64,000 nt of DNA from Ensifer sp. LCM 4579 (GCF_001854885.1 NZ_MDDV01000013.1:438272-502271), one strand, 5' to 3'. Shown: positions 1 to 9,517, counted from the stretch's first letter. Notes: generated by a model from the letters alone, not told the origin. Numbers and translations are program-made.

Positions 1-327
1 TTGCTCACCGGAAACCGGCAAACTGCCTCGTACGCCCCAGAACCTCACGCGAAAGGTTTCTTCCTGCATTCCAATCCGGCTTTGTCCTGCCCGCTTCGAG
101 CCCCTTGCCTCAGCGTGCTGACTAGACAAGCACACATTATCATGGTCCTGCAAGGCATTCGCAGCTCGCAGCCGGATTGCATCTCTGGTGCGGCCGATCG
201 AGCACCCTTGAAACTCGGTCCTGGCGCACCAACCTGTTTCATTCATCGGCGGGATCGCGATAGATGTTAATCGGGCGCTGATCCGGTAGCGGACCGACTC
301 GCCCGATCGGTTGAGAGGTATGGATCC
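1..327. other. Intergenic sequence, no gene recognised
   Basis: I see no convincing gene here. Both short open frames give low-complexity, Arg/Pro/Ser-rich products without a ribosome-binding site or a family motif. The last ~30 bases hold the GAGAGG ribosome-binding site of the DUF3095 gene. The sequence may also contain the 3' flank of a gene left of the window. Confidence 0.5.
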
Positions 328-1524
328 ATGGCTAACGCGGCCGACCTGCGGTTCTACGAGAACCTACCGCTTTTCGAGGCGTTCGAAGGCGTTGCCGACG
401 AGGCCAACTACAGGCCCCTGCCAGAAGGCTGGCTGCTTGCCGTCGCCGACATTGTCAATTCTACCGGCGCGATTGCGGAGGGGAAGTACAAGAGCGTCAA
501 TACCGCCGGTGCCAGCGTGATATCAGCGCTCATGAATGCGCTCGACGAGCGAAACCTGGCCTTCGTCTTCGGCGGCGACGGGGCGCTTGCCGCCGTACCG
601 GCGGCGATGGCGGTCAAGGCGCGATCGGCGCTCGCGGCGGCCAAGACCTGGGTGGCGGAGGAACTCGGCCTCGAACTGCGTGCTGCGCTGGTGCCCGTCT
701 CCGACATTCGGGCGCAGGGGCTCGACATGCGCGTAGCCCGCTTCAAGGCGAGCGAGCAGGTCTCCTACGCCATGTTTTCCGGCGGCGGCGCAAGCTGGGC
801 GGAAGCCGAGATGAAAGCAGGCCGCTACCAGGTCGAGGCGGCGCCGCCCGGCACGAGACCCGACTTGACCGGCCTCTCCTGCCGCTGGAGCCCGATGGTT
901 TCAAGGCACGGCGCCATCGTCTCGATCATCGCCCTGCCGGGCGAGCGCGGCAGCGGCCCAGAATTCCAGGCCTTGATCGGCGAGATCGTGGCCTTGGCCG
1001 AGGGCGAGGAGCGGGCGGGGCACCCGGTGCCCGAAGACGGCCCGGAGCCGCGTCTGTCGATCAACGGGGTCACGGTTGAATCGCGCGCCTTGGCTTCGAA
1101 AGGCTGGCGGTCGCTCGCCTGGTCATGGATCGCGCTGCAAAGTCTCGTGCTCTTCCTGTGCTTCCGCCTGGGCCTCAATCTCGGCAAATTCGATGTCGCG
1201 CAATACAAGCACGATCTCGCCAGCAATTCCGATTTCCGCAAGTTCGATGACGGCCTCAAGATGACGATCGACGTCAGCGCCGACCGGCTGCGCCGCATCG
1301 AAGAGCGGCTGGAGCGAGGGGTGGACGCAGGCGTTTGCCGGTACGGACTGCATCGGCAGGACTCGGCACTGATGACCTGCATCGTTCCCACGCCGATGAG
1401 CCGCGACCACATGCATTTCATCGACGGTGCCGCCGGCGGCTACGCAATGGCGGCAAAGAACCTCAAGGTGATCTTTCCGGGACGGTTCCCAAGTGGGGTC
1501 GCCGGTTCTTCCGTCATGCCTTGA
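328..1524 (+). CDS. DUF3095 family protein (nucleotidyl-cyclase-like)
   Basis: This 398-residue protein matches what I know of DUF3095, whose function is not established. The N-terminal half carries ADIVNST (D41) and FVFGGDGA (D84). Both the motif style and the 43-residue spacing resemble the two metal-binding aspartates of class III nucleotidyl cyclases. A hydrophobic segment at about residues 265-285 could anchor it in the membrane, with a C-terminal tail of about 110 residues containing several cysteines. The ATG is preceded by GAGAGG at 9 bases. Its 3' end overlaps the convergent dehydrogenase gene by 11 bp. The family assignment is fairly secure. Cyclase activity is only an inference from motif layout. 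Confidence 0.8.
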   Translation: MANAADLRFYENLPLFEAFEGVADEANYRPLPEGWLLAVADIVNSTGAIAEGKYKSVNTAGASVISALMNALDERNLAFVFGGDGALAAVPAAMAVKARSALAAAKTWVAEELGLELRAALVPVSDIRAQGLDMRVARFKASEQVSYAMFSGGGASWAEAEMKAGRYQVEAAPPGTRPDLTGLSCRWSPMVSRHGAIVSIIALPGERGSGPEFQALIGEIVALAEGEERAGHPVPEDGPEPRLSINGVTVESRALASKGWRSLAWSWIALQSLVLFLCFRLGLNLGKFDVAQYKHDLASNSDFRKFDDGLKMTIDVSADRLRRIEERLERGVDAGVCRYGLHRQDSALMTCIVPTPMSRDHMHFIDGAAGGYAMAAKNLKVIFPGRFPSGVAGSSVMP

Positions 1525-2851
1525 GAATGTGCTCCGCCAATAGGCCTCGGCGCGCAAAGACGTTGCGCGTGTCGATGATCAGCGGCGCCCAGCGGGCGAG
1601 GGCGGCATAGTCGACGGCGTCATGGTCCGTCGCGACAAGCACGGCATCGAAACGGCGGATCGTGTCTTCGTCGAGGGGGACAGACCGGCGTCCCTTCAGC
1701 GAAAGATGCTCTCGCGTCGAGGGAATTTCGTCCACATGCGGATCGTGGAAGGAAGCCTTGCCGCCCCGTTCCTCGATGAGTTCGATCAGCCTCAGCGACG
1801 GGCTCTCGCGAATGTCGGGGACGTTCTTCTTATAGGCAAGGCCGATGATGAGCACGCTCGAGCGGCTCAGCGCCTTTCCCTGGCGGCGGTCGAGCGCCTC
1901 GGCGAGCCGCCCGACCACGTGGCGGGGCATGGCCGAGTTGATCTCGCCTGCGAGTTCGATGAAGCGGGTCGGCAATTCGTATTCGCGCGACTTCCATGTA
2001 AGATAGAACGGATCGATTGGGATGCAGTGCCCGCCGAGTCCTGGGCCGGGATAGAAAGGCATGTAGCCGAACGGTTTCGTTTTGGCGGCCTCGATCACTT
2101 CCCAGATATCGATGCCCATCGCGTCGTAGACGACCTTGAGTTCGTTGACCAGCGCGATGTTGACCGCACGGAAGATATTCTCCGTCAGCTTCACCGCCTC
2201 GGCCGTCGCATTGGATGAGACCGGCACGACCGACGCGACCACGGCGCCATAGAACCGCTCCATGAGCGCCGCGGCGAGTGCGCCGTCGCCGGCGACCACC
2301 TTGGGGATGCTGGCCGTCTCGAAGGCGCGATTGCCGGGATCTTCGCGCTCCGGCGAAAAGCCGAGGAAGAAGTCAGCGCCGGATTTCAGTCCCGTCTCCT
2401 CGAGAATCGCGCGCACAACGCCATCGGTGGTGCCGGGATAGGTGGTCGACTCAAGCACGACGAGCTGGCCCTTCCGCAAGGTCTTGGCGATCGCGTGGGA
2501 CGTGTTTTCCACGAAGGAGAGGTCGGGATCGCGGTGCCTAGTGAGCGGTGTCGGCACACAGATCACAATCACGTCGCAGAGGCCGAGGCCGGCGAAATCG
2601 GTCGTCGAGCGGAAGCGCCCGGCTGCCGCTTCGCGTCCGAGAGCGTTGTCCGTAACTGCCTCGACATAGGAGCGCCCCTCATCGAGCGCGACGATCTTCG
2701 AAGGGTCGATGTCGAAGCCGGTTACCGAGAAACCAGAGCGCGCGACGGCAATGGCGAGCGGCAGGCCGACATAGCCCAATCCGATGACGCCAACATTGGC
2801 GGCGTGCGCTGAAATCGATTCGAGGAGCCGGTCGTGATGAGGGGAGGTCAA
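1514..2851 (-). CDS. UDP-N-acetylhexosamine 6-dehydrogenase-type nucleotide-sugar dehydrogenase
   Basis: A 445-residue member of the UDP-glucose/GDP-mannose dehydrogenase family. It would oxidise C6 of a UDP-sugar to the uronic acid with two NAD+, supplying precursors for surface polysaccharide. The N-terminal Rossmann motif GLGYVGLP (about 24-31), the central ENIFRAVNIALVNE helix and the catalytic Cys276 in GGHCIPIDP are all present, followed by the C-terminal UDP-binding domain (AYKKNVPDIRESPS). Length and motif style fit the WbpA/TviB subgroup (UDP-GlcNAc or UDP-GalNAc) better than Ugd. The substrate is inferred. It stands divergent from the cyclase gene across a 389-bp gap. The glycosyltransferases at 11.7-15.4 kb are possible users of its product. 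Confidence 0.88.
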   Translation of the reverse strand: MTSPHHDRLLESISAHAANVGVIGLGYVGLPLAIAVARSGFSVTGFDIDPSKIVALDEGRSYVEAVTDNALGREAAAGRFRSTTDFAGLGLCDVIVICVPTPLTRHRDPDLSFVENTSHAIAKTLRKGQLVVLESTTYPGTTDGVVRAILEETGLKSGADFFLGFSPEREDPGNRAFETASIPKVVAGDGALAAALMERFYGAVVASVVPVSSNATAEAVKLTENIFRAVNIALVNELKVVYDAMGIDIWEVIEAAKTKPFGYMPFYPGPGLGGHCIPIDPFYLTWKSREYELPTRFIELAGEINSAMPRHVVGRLAEALDRRQGKALSRSSVLIIGLAYKKNVPDIRESPSLRLIELIEERGGKASFHDPHVDEIPSTREHLSLKGRRSVPLDEDTIRRFDAVLVATDHDAVDYAALARWAPLIIDTRNVFARRGLLAEHILKA

Positions 2852-3240
2852 GGTAAGCTTCCAGTGTTCGCAGGCGGTCGATCTGACCAGGGTGCGGCTG
2901 CCATTTCGGTTCCATTTTGTTGGCGATAATGCGGCCTCAAGTCAAGCACGGGCCGTTCCGCTCCGCACAACCCCAGCAATTCGAGGGTGTAAACGCATCC
3001 GACGTTTCGTGTAAGAGTCGCTCTGCGATCGAAAATTGCGGAGGTCTCTGGAAATCCTGCCCGACCGTGAATATCTGCGGGGAGCAGGCGACAACCGGTC
3101 GCCGTACGAGTCTGCCGCAATGCGGCGTGAACTTTTCTATTTCGACGGTGCGAAACTTCTGATGCTGCCCCGGGCAGGCGATCCCTTTCGCCGCCCTGCC
3201 GTGGCGGGAGCGGACGCCACCGCAACGATGAGGACATGCA
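2852..3240. other. Divergent intergenic region, no gene recognised
   Basis: This 389-bp gap lies between the minus-strand dehydrogenase and the plus-strand cyclase, so it should hold both promoters. Open frames inside it give implausible Cys/Arg-rich products without ribosome-binding sites. I could not pick out a convincing promoter, operator or structured RNA. Confidence 0.5.
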
Positions 3241-4590
3241 ATGAGCCAATCCGATGGCAATGTTTCCGAAATCCTCTTGGACAAGGTTGCGGATTGGCTC
3301 ATGCGCACTTCGCTTAGCGACGAAACGCTGGAGACGATCGTGCGCGGCTTCTGCGAAAGGCTCGCGGCGGCGGGCCTGCCGCTGATGCGCGTCCATCTGT
3401 CCTTCTCGATGCTGCACCCGCTTTACGACGCACTCGGCTTTACCTGGTGGCGCGGCAGGGGCATCGAGGTGACCGGATTGCGCCACGAGGAATTGGCGCG
3501 CAATCCGCAGCGCTTCCTGGAGAGCCCCTATTATTACCTGCTCAGCAACAATCTCGACCATGTGAGACGGCGCATCGACCCGTCTGAACCGTCGGAGTTT
3601 CCGATCTTTGACGAGCTGAAGGAACAGGGCGCGACCGACTATATCGCGTTCATGCAGCCGCTCGGCGCAGAATCCGAGCATGGCATGGTCGGCTCCTGGA
3701 CGACAGATCGCCACGGCGGCTTCAGCGACGACGTCATCGCGGCCTTGTTGCGGCTGCAGAACCACTTGGCGATCGCCGCAAAGGTCGCCGTGCTCGGCAA
3801 GCTCGCCGACAATATGCTGACGACCTATCTTGGCGCCAATGCCGGACGGCGAGTCATGAGCGGACAGGTTCGGCGCGGCGATGGCGAGACGGTTCGCGCG
3901 GCTCTCGTGATGGCGGACATGCGAGATTCCACCATGTTGGCGGAGAAGGAGGGGCGGCAGGCCTATATCGAAACGCTGAATGGCTTCTTCGACGCTATCG
4001 CCACGCCCTTCAATCGCAACGGCGGTCAAATCCTGAGTTTTGTCGGCGACGGCTTCATCGCCGTCTATCCCTGCGGCAGACACCGGGAGCCGTCGGAACT
4101 GGCCAGCCGCGAGGCTTTCGCGGCCGTCGGCGCGGCGAGCGCGCGCATGGCCGCCCTCAATGCCGAGCGGAAAAAACTTGGCCGCGACCCGATCGGCTTT
4201 GGCATCGGTCTGCATGTAGGCAATGTCATGTTCGGCAATGTGGGGCTTCGGGACCGGTTGACCTTTTCGGTCTTCGGCTCCGCGGTGAACGAGGTGCAGC
4301 GGCTGCAGAGCCTGACGAAGAAATACGGTCACAGCGTTGTCGCCAGCGAAGCCTTCGTCAATTACTGCGGGGGCGACTGGCTAACCCTTGGCGAGGAGAC
4401 CTTGCGCGGCGTGCGCCAGAAGTTCACCGTGCTTTACCCGCGCGATGCTGCCCTTGCCGCGGTCGTGGACGAGAATGCAGAGCGCACGGTGGAGGATGGA
4501 CTTTCCGAAGCCGAGCATGTCATGTTGCTCTATCGTAACAAGAAACAGGTGTCGGGGCCGCGCGGTCTGATCGACAAGATGCTTCAATGA
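3241..4590 (+). CDS. Class III adenylate/guanylate cyclase family protein
   Basis: A 449-residue soluble protein. Residues 1-200 form a rhizobial-type N-terminal sensor region and residues ~215-410 the class III cyclase homology domain. Metal-binding D226 (ADMRDST) and D270 (VGDGF) are present, as are the transition-state residues N350 and R354 (AVNEVQRL). The two positions that usually select adenine are changed: the Lys of the LKxxGD motif is S266, and the Asp before the FTVxG-like motif is T341. The nucleotide made cannot therefore be assumed to be cAMP. No membrane segment is evident. The gene precedes and overlaps a polysaccharide lyase gene, suggesting signalling linked to exopolysaccharide or cell-surface turnover (inference). 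Confidence 0.85.
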   Translation: MSQSDGNVSEILLDKVADWLMRTSLSDETLETIVRGFCERLAAAGLPLMRVHLSFSMLHPLYDALGFTWWRGRGIEVTGLRHEELARNPQRFLESPYYYLLSNNLDHVRRRIDPSEPSEFPIFDELKEQGATDYIAFMQPLGAESEHGMVGSWTTDRHGGFSDDVIAALLRLQNHLAIAAKVAVLGKLADNMLTTYLGANAGRRVMSGQVRRGDGETVRAALVMADMRDSTMLAEKEGRQAYIETLNGFFDAIATPFNRNGGQILSFVGDGFIAVYPCGRHREPSELASREAFAAVGAASARMAALNAERKKLGRDPIGFGIGLHVGNVMFGNVGLRDRLTFSVFGSAVNEVQRLQSLTKKYGHSVVASEAFVNYCGGDWLTLGEETLRGVRQKFTVLYPRDAALAAVVDENAERTVEDGLSEAEHVMLLYRNKKQVSGPRGLIDKMLQ

Positions 4591-4598
4591 GGAGTTCG

Positions 4599-5561
4599 AT
4601 GCTTCGCGTCGTTTTGCTGGCTGCCATTTTCATCCTGCCCGGCGTTGCGGGTGCTCAATCGTCGCAGCCGCCGCCGGCGGAGCGCAAGCTCGTCGATGGC
4701 TTCGACGGCAAGGATTTCGCCCCGCAGGGCGGCCTCTATTACCGTGAGAACTTCGAACAGAGTGCTGGATCGGTCGAGTTCCAAAGCCTCGTCAAAAGAA
4801 CGGGCACTGGGGGCCTGAAGCTCAGCGTGGTGCCCCATTGCCCGAGTCTGAACGACGGGTGCAGCGAGCGGGCGGAAATCTGGGAAAAGACAGAGTTGCG
4901 CGTGCCTTACGACGAGGGCGTCTGGTACGGCTTCGCGGTGAAGTTCGACGATCCCATCCCGAACGGCGATCACCGCTACCTCATCGCGCAGTGGAAACGC
5001 GAGATCGACCCCGGTGCGGACGGCGATTTCAGTCCCTTCCTTGCGCTGCGCATGGATCTCGGCAAGCTCTTTGCGACCGTAGAGACGAACTACCTGCCGC
5101 CGGTTTCGACCGGGCCCGACAATGTCCCCGCCCGCTGCGGCGCCGGCGAAACGCCCGTCTGGCTCCGCCCTGACGTTAACCAGATGCGCATACTGGTGGC
5201 GACAGACGGCAACTGGGAGCCGGAAGACGGCAGCCTCTTCAATTCCTGCACGACGGCCGTGACGGTTACCAATCATGGCAACCCGCTGCCACATCCCGAC
5301 TCCGGCTGGATCGATTTCGCCGTCTACACCAAACCCGGCCCCGACGGTACCGGCCACATCGAGCTCTATGCCAATGGTAAGCCGATCGTGACGGTGAAAG
5401 GCCATATCGGTCATGCGGACAAGGGACTCGGTGAAAACCAGTATTTCAAATTCGGTCCCTATCGCGCTGCCGATACCACCGACTGGACCCTCTACTACGA
5501 CGATTTCCGTCGCTCACCTTTCTGCCCCGACGTGCTGACGAACGGCACTTGCCCCTTTTAG
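4599..5561 (+). CDS. Secreted heparin-lyase-like polysaccharide lyase
   Basis: About 320 residues resembling the heparin lyase I-like polysaccharide lyase family (Pfam Polysacc_lyase, PF14099). Such enzymes cleave acidic polysaccharides by beta-elimination on a jelly-roll fold. A signal peptide is clear (MLRVVLLAAIFILPGVAGAQ), so the product is exported. Family-like segments include EIWEKTELRVPYDEGVWYGF, the YLIAQWKRE strand and the C-terminal WTLYYDDFRRS. I choose ATG 4599 because GGAG lies 5 bases upstream. An in-frame ATG at 4587 overlaps the cyclase stop as ATGA and would add four residues. Either start implies translational coupling to the cyclase. The substrate is unknown; a self-made exopolysaccharide is a reasonable guess. 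Confidence 0.8.
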   Translation: MLRVVLLAAIFILPGVAGAQSSQPPPAERKLVDGFDGKDFAPQGGLYYRENFEQSAGSVEFQSLVKRTGTGGLKLSVVPHCPSLNDGCSERAEIWEKTELRVPYDEGVWYGFAVKFDDPIPNGDHRYLIAQWKREIDPGADGDFSPFLALRMDLGKLFATVETNYLPPVSTGPDNVPARCGAGETPVWLRPDVNQMRILVATDGNWEPEDGSLFNSCTTAVTVTNHGNPLPHPDSGWIDFAVYTKPGPDGTGHIELYANGKPIVTVKGHIGHADKGLGENQYFKFGPYRAADTTDWTLYYDDFRRSPFCPDVLTNGTCPF

Positions 5562-5725
5562 GCGAATTCACCCGCCTTCCGGTCTGCTGGACAGCCTGCT
5601 GAACCTAGGCTACTGTTTTGGCTTGACAGCCGCCGCGATGTGCGAGTGACGCTGTAACACTTTGGGGTTGCTTGCATAATTTCGAGCCGAGTTATGCAAG
5701 GAGGGGCGCGAGGAAGCGTGTTGCA

Positions 5726-7618
5726 ATGACCTTGAGAGCGGACCTGCTGCGAGTTGAGGGTCTGCGGATAACGTTTTCCGTTCTTGGCGGCGAAGTGCAG
5801 GCCGTCCGGGGGGCCAACTTCAGGATTTTGCCGGGCAAGGTGACCGCGCTCGTCGGTGAGTCCGGCTCTGGAAAATCGGCCATCAGCCAGGCGATCATGG
5901 GCATTCTGCCGAGCGTCGCCAAAGTCAGCGGGCGGGTGCTCTTCAGTGACCCGAAGGCGGGTGGAAAGCCTGTCGACCTTCTGGCGCTGGAGCCCGATGG
6001 ACGCGAGATCCACGAGATTCGCGGTGCGCGCATCAGCAAGATCTTTCAGGAGCCGATGACGTCGCTGTCGCCGCTCCATACGATCGGAAACCAAATTTCC
6101 GAAGTGCTGACGATTCATACGGGTTTGGACAAGGCCGAGCGGCGGCAGCGGACCGAACAGCTTCTGGGCTATGTTGGATTTGCCGATCCGAAGCGAGCAT
6201 ACGACATGTACCCGTTCGAGCTTTCCGGTGGCATGCGGCAGCGCGCGATGATCGCGATGGCACTGATCTGTCGGCCGGCGCTGCTGATTGCCGACGAACC
6301 GACAACCGCGCTCGATGTCACGGTGCAGGCGCAGATTCTCCAGCTCCTGCGTGAGCTCCAGGCCAAGATGAACATGGCGATGCTGCTGATCACGCATGAT
6401 CTCGGCGTCGTCGCCAATATGGCCGATGAGGTCGTGGTGATCTATCACGGGGAAGTCGTCGAAGCCGGCCCGGTCGAAGCGATCTTTCGCAATCCCCAGC
6501 ACCCCTATCTCAAGGGGCTGATGGCCGCCGTGCCGCATTTCGACATGAAGCCCGGCGAACGCTTGAAGGCGCTTCGCGAAGTGCCGGTCCAGGCGGGCAC
6601 CCTGATCGGCAGCCACCAGGCGAAACGAGCGGCCGGACCGGATGTCCTTGTGTCGGTGCGCCATCTTTCGAAGACGTTCACGACCCGCAGTTCCGGCTGG
6701 TTTGGTGGTGATGACGGTTCGCGTCATCGGGCGGTCGACGATGTTAGCTTCGATATTCGCCGCGGCGAATGCCTGGGTCTGGTCGGCGAAAGCGGCTGCG
6801 GCAAGACGACGGTCAGCAAGATTTTGATGCGAGCCGTGACACCGGATAGCGGCGCTGTCGCCTTCGACGACGGTCATGGGCCGGTGGATGTCCTGAAGCT
6901 CCAAGGGGCGGAGCTCAAGGCGATGCGCACGAAGATCCAGATGGTCTTCCAGGATCCCGTGTCGTCGCTCTCTCCGCGCCTGACGATCAAGAACATCCTG
7001 AGCGAACCGCTCGAAATTCACGGCCGGGGTACGCCGCGGTCGCGGGTCGAAACCGTGCGCTCCCTGCTACAGGCGGTCGGCCTCGATCAGCGTTTCATCA
7101 ACCGCTACCCGCACAGTTTCTCCGGCGGCCAAAGGCAGCGTATCGGCATTGCGCGGGCACTGGCTCTCCTGCCGCAGCTTCTGATCTGCGACGAGCCCGT
7201 TTCGGCACTCGATGTCTCGGTGCAGGCGCAGATCCTCAACCTCCTGAAGGATCTGCAGAAGGAGCTCGGCTTGACGATGCTGTTCATCTCGCACAACCTC
7301 GCCGTCGTCGACTACATGGCGGACCGCATTGCCGTCATGTGCGCCGGCCGCATCGTGGAACTGGCGCCGCGCGAGGTGCTGATGGGCAATCCGGTCCACC
7401 CCTATACGAAATCGCTGCTGGCGGCCGTGCCCTATCCGGACCTCGACCGCAAGCTCGACTTCGAGTCGCTCCAGGCGAGCGGCGGTTCGGATCAGCGGCA
7501 ATGGGGCGCACAATTCGTCGACGGCGGCGAGAGGGATGCGCTGGTTCCCGCCGATCTCGGCGGCGGTCATTTCGTGCTCGCCCGGAAATCGGCGGATGCA
7601 AGGGAGTTGCGACGGTGA
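5726..7618 (+). CDS. Oligopeptide-type ABC transporter, fused double ATP-binding protein
   Basis: About 630 residues holding two complete ATPase domains of the DppD/DppF (OppD/OppF) type in one chain, as in YejF. Domain 1 has Walker A GESGSGKS (~44-51), signature LSGGMRQR (~165) and Walker B LLIADEP (~186). Domain 2 has GESGCGKT (~353), FSGGQRQR (~466) and LLICDEP (~487). Oligopeptide-type C-terminal extensions (NPQHPYLKGL, NPVHPYTKSL) follow each domain. It energises import by the permeases encoded downstream. ATG 5726 is chosen over an in-frame ATG at 5672 because homology begins at MTLRADLLRVEGL and AGGAAG precedes it. Its stop overlaps the next gene's GTG by 4 bp. Confidence 0.92.
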   Translation: MTLRADLLRVEGLRITFSVLGGEVQAVRGANFRILPGKVTALVGESGSGKSAISQAIMGILPSVAKVSGRVLFSDPKAGGKPVDLLALEPDGREIHEIRGARISKIFQEPMTSLSPLHTIGNQISEVLTIHTGLDKAERRQRTEQLLGYVGFADPKRAYDMYPFELSGGMRQRAMIAMALICRPALLIADEPTTALDVTVQAQILQLLRELQAKMNMAMLLITHDLGVVANMADEVVVIYHGEVVEAGPVEAIFRNPQHPYLKGLMAAVPHFDMKPGERLKALREVPVQAGTLIGSHQAKRAAGPDVLVSVRHLSKTFTTRSSGWFGGDDGSRHRAVDDVSFDIRRGECLGLVGESGCGKTTVSKILMRAVTPDSGAVAFDDGHGPVDVLKLQGAELKAMRTKIQMVFQDPVSSLSPRLTIKNILSEPLEIHGRGTPRSRVETVRSLLQAVGLDQRFINRYPHSFSGGQRQRIGIARALALLPQLLICDEPVSALDVSVQAQILNLLKDLQKELGLTMLFISHNLAVVDYMADRIAVMCAGRIVELAPREVLMGNPVHPYTKSLLAAVPYPDLDRKLDFESLQASGGSDQRQWGAQFVDGGERDALVPADLGGGHFVLARKSADARELRR

Positions 7619-9516
7619 TCACGCGAAGAACCGCGCTCGGCATACTCGCCTCGGCGGCGTTTCCGAGATCGCTGCTCGGCGCCACGCGCGAGCTCGATGC
7701 TCTGGCGCCGCTCGTCGCCGAAGGCAAGGTGCCGTCGCTGAGCGAACGACTGCCGAAGATCCCGCGGGTAATCAAGGTCGCTGCGATGGGACGGGAACCG
7801 GGCCGCCATGGCGGCAGGCTCCGTATGCTGATCGGCAGCGCAAAGGATATTCGCCTGATGACCATCTACGGCTATGCCCGGCTGGTCGGCTACGATGAGA
7901 ATCTCAACCTTCACCCGGATGTTCTCGAAGGCTATGAGACGGAGGAGGATCGCATCTTCACCTTCCGCCTGCGTGAAGGTCACAAATGGTCGGACGGTAC
8001 GCCGCTGACGGTGGAGGACTTCCGCTATTGCTGGGAGGATGTGCTGCTTAACGAGAAGCTGTCGCCGGCTGGCCTGCCGACGGCACTGGTCATCGACGGG
8101 GAGGCGGGGAAGTTCGAAATCCTCGACGAGCGCACCCTGCGTTATTCCTGGTCGGTGCCCAATCCGGATTTCCTCCAGAAGCTTGCCGCGCCGCAGCCTC
8201 TGGTCATTGCCATGCCGTCCGCCTATCTCAAGCAGTTCCACCAGAAGTACCAGGACGAGGAAAAGCTGGAGGCGATCCTCAAGGAGGAACGCCTGAAGAA
8301 GTGGAGCCAGTTGCATATGCGCATGGCGCGCTCCTATCGGCCGGAAAATCCGGATCTTCCGACACTCGATCCCTGGCGCAATACCACGCCGCTGCCGGCC
8401 GAACAGTTCGTCTTCGAGCGCAATCCATATTTCCATCGCGTCGACGAAAACGGCCTGCAATTGCCCTATATCGACCGGTTCGTGCTCAGTGTCAGCTCGT
8501 CCGCGCTCATTCCGGCAAAGGCCGGCACGGGTGAGAGCGACCTGCAGGCGACCGGCATCGACTTTGTCGACTACACTTTCCTCAAGGATGCCGAGAAGCG
8601 ATATCCGGTGGAGGTCAAGCTTTGGAAAAAGACGCAAGGCTCGCGGCTTGCGCTGCTTCCGAATCTGAACTGCGCAGATCCGGTCTGGCGGCCGTTGCTG
8701 AGAGACGTGCGCGTCCGCCGGGCCCTGTCGCTGGCGATCGACAGGCGCGAAATCAACATGGCGATGTTCTACGGCCTGACGAATGAAAGCGCCGATACCG
8801 TCCTGCCGGAGAGCCCGCTTTTCGAGCCCGAATTCGCCAGTGCCTGGATCGCTCACGATCCGGATCGCGCGAATGCGCTGCTCGACGAGGCCGGTCTCGT
8901 CGAACGCGACAGCGACGGCATCCGTCTCCTGCCCGACGGGCGCAGGGCGCAAATCGTCGTGGAAACGCCCGGCGAAAGCACGCTCGATACGGACGTGCTC
9001 CAACTCATCGCCGACTATTGGCACAAGGTCGGCATTTCGCTCTTCATCCGCACCTCGCAGCGCGATACCTTCCGCAGCCGCGCAGTCGGCGGCGAAATCA
9101 TCATGTCGCTGTGGTTCGGCATCGACAACGGCGTGCCGACGGCAGACATGAACCCCGGCCAGCTCGCGCCGACTGCGGATGACCAGTTGCAATGGCCGGT
9201 CTGGGGGCTCAACTACATGTCCCACGGCGAGATGGGTGAGGCGCCCGACATGCCGTCGGTCGTCGAGCTTCTCAAGCTTCTCAAGCGCTGGAGGCTTTCC
9301 ACCGACGCTGCCGAGCGGGAAGAGATATGGAAGGAGATGCTCTCCATCTACACGGACCAGGTCTTCTCGATAGGACTGGTCAACGCCTCGCTACAGCCGA
9401 TCCTCGTCACGAAGAAACTGCGCAACTTCCCGGATGAGGGGCTCTACGGCTTCGATCCGACGAGCTATTTCGGCGTCTACAAGACCGATACGTTCTGGCT
9501 GGAAGAGGGCATCTGA
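7615..9516 (+). CDS. ABC transporter substrate-binding protein, family 5 (oligopeptide type)
   Basis: About 633 residues of the SBP_bac_5 family, the periplasmic receptor for the importer. The N-terminus TRRTALGILASAAF looks like a Tat-type signal peptide. Family segments are visible: the FRLREGHKWSDGTPLTVEDF strand-helix, FERNPYFHRVDE, and DVRVRRALSLAIDRREIN. The GTG at 7615 overlaps the ATPase stop (GTGA) and has AGGGAG 8 bases upstream. It is preferred over the much longer open frame, which only reads out of frame through the ATPase gene. At over 600 residues it is longer than DppA and nearer to YejA-like receptors. The ligand could be a peptide, opine or oligosaccharide; sequence alone does not decide. 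Confidence 0.9.
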   Translation: MITRRTALGILASAAFPRSLLGATRELDALAPLVAEGKVPSLSERLPKIPRVIKVAAMGREPGRHGGRLRMLIGSAKDIRLMTIYGYARLVGYDENLNLHPDVLEGYETEEDRIFTFRLREGHKWSDGTPLTVEDFRYCWEDVLLNEKLSPAGLPTALVIDGEAGKFEILDERTLRYSWSVPNPDFLQKLAAPQPLVIAMPSAYLKQFHQKYQDEEKLEAILKEERLKKWSQLHMRMARSYRPENPDLPTLDPWRNTTPLPAEQFVFERNPYFHRVDENGLQLPYIDRFVLSVSSSALIPAKAGTGESDLQATGIDFVDYTFLKDAEKRYPVEVKLWKKTQGSRLALLPNLNCADPVWRPLLRDVRVRRALSLAIDRREINMAMFYGLTNESADTVLPESPLFEPEFASAWIAHDPDRANALLDEAGLVERDSDGIRLLPDGRRAQIVVETPGESTLDTDVLQLIADYWHKVGISLFIRTSQRDTFRSRAVGGEIIMSLWFGIDNGVPTADMNPGQLAPTADDQLQWPVWGLNYMSHGEMGEAPDMPSVVELLKLLKRWRLSTDAAEREEIWKEMLSIYTDQVFSIGLVNASLQPILVTKKLRNFPDEGLYGFDPTSYFGVYKTDTFWLEEGI

Positions 9517-9517
9517 C

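Noticed and set aside
1..270. 89-residue open frame starting at base 1
   Set aside because: Low-complexity product, TTG start without ribosome-binding site, no recognisable domain.
2848..4332. 494-residue open frame on the minus strand
   Set aside because: Antisense to the class III cyclase and crossing the intergenic region; no motif.
7567..9225. 552-residue open frame on the minus strand
   Set aside because: Antisense to the family 5 binding protein, which has clear motifs and coupling; composition typical of a shadow frame.
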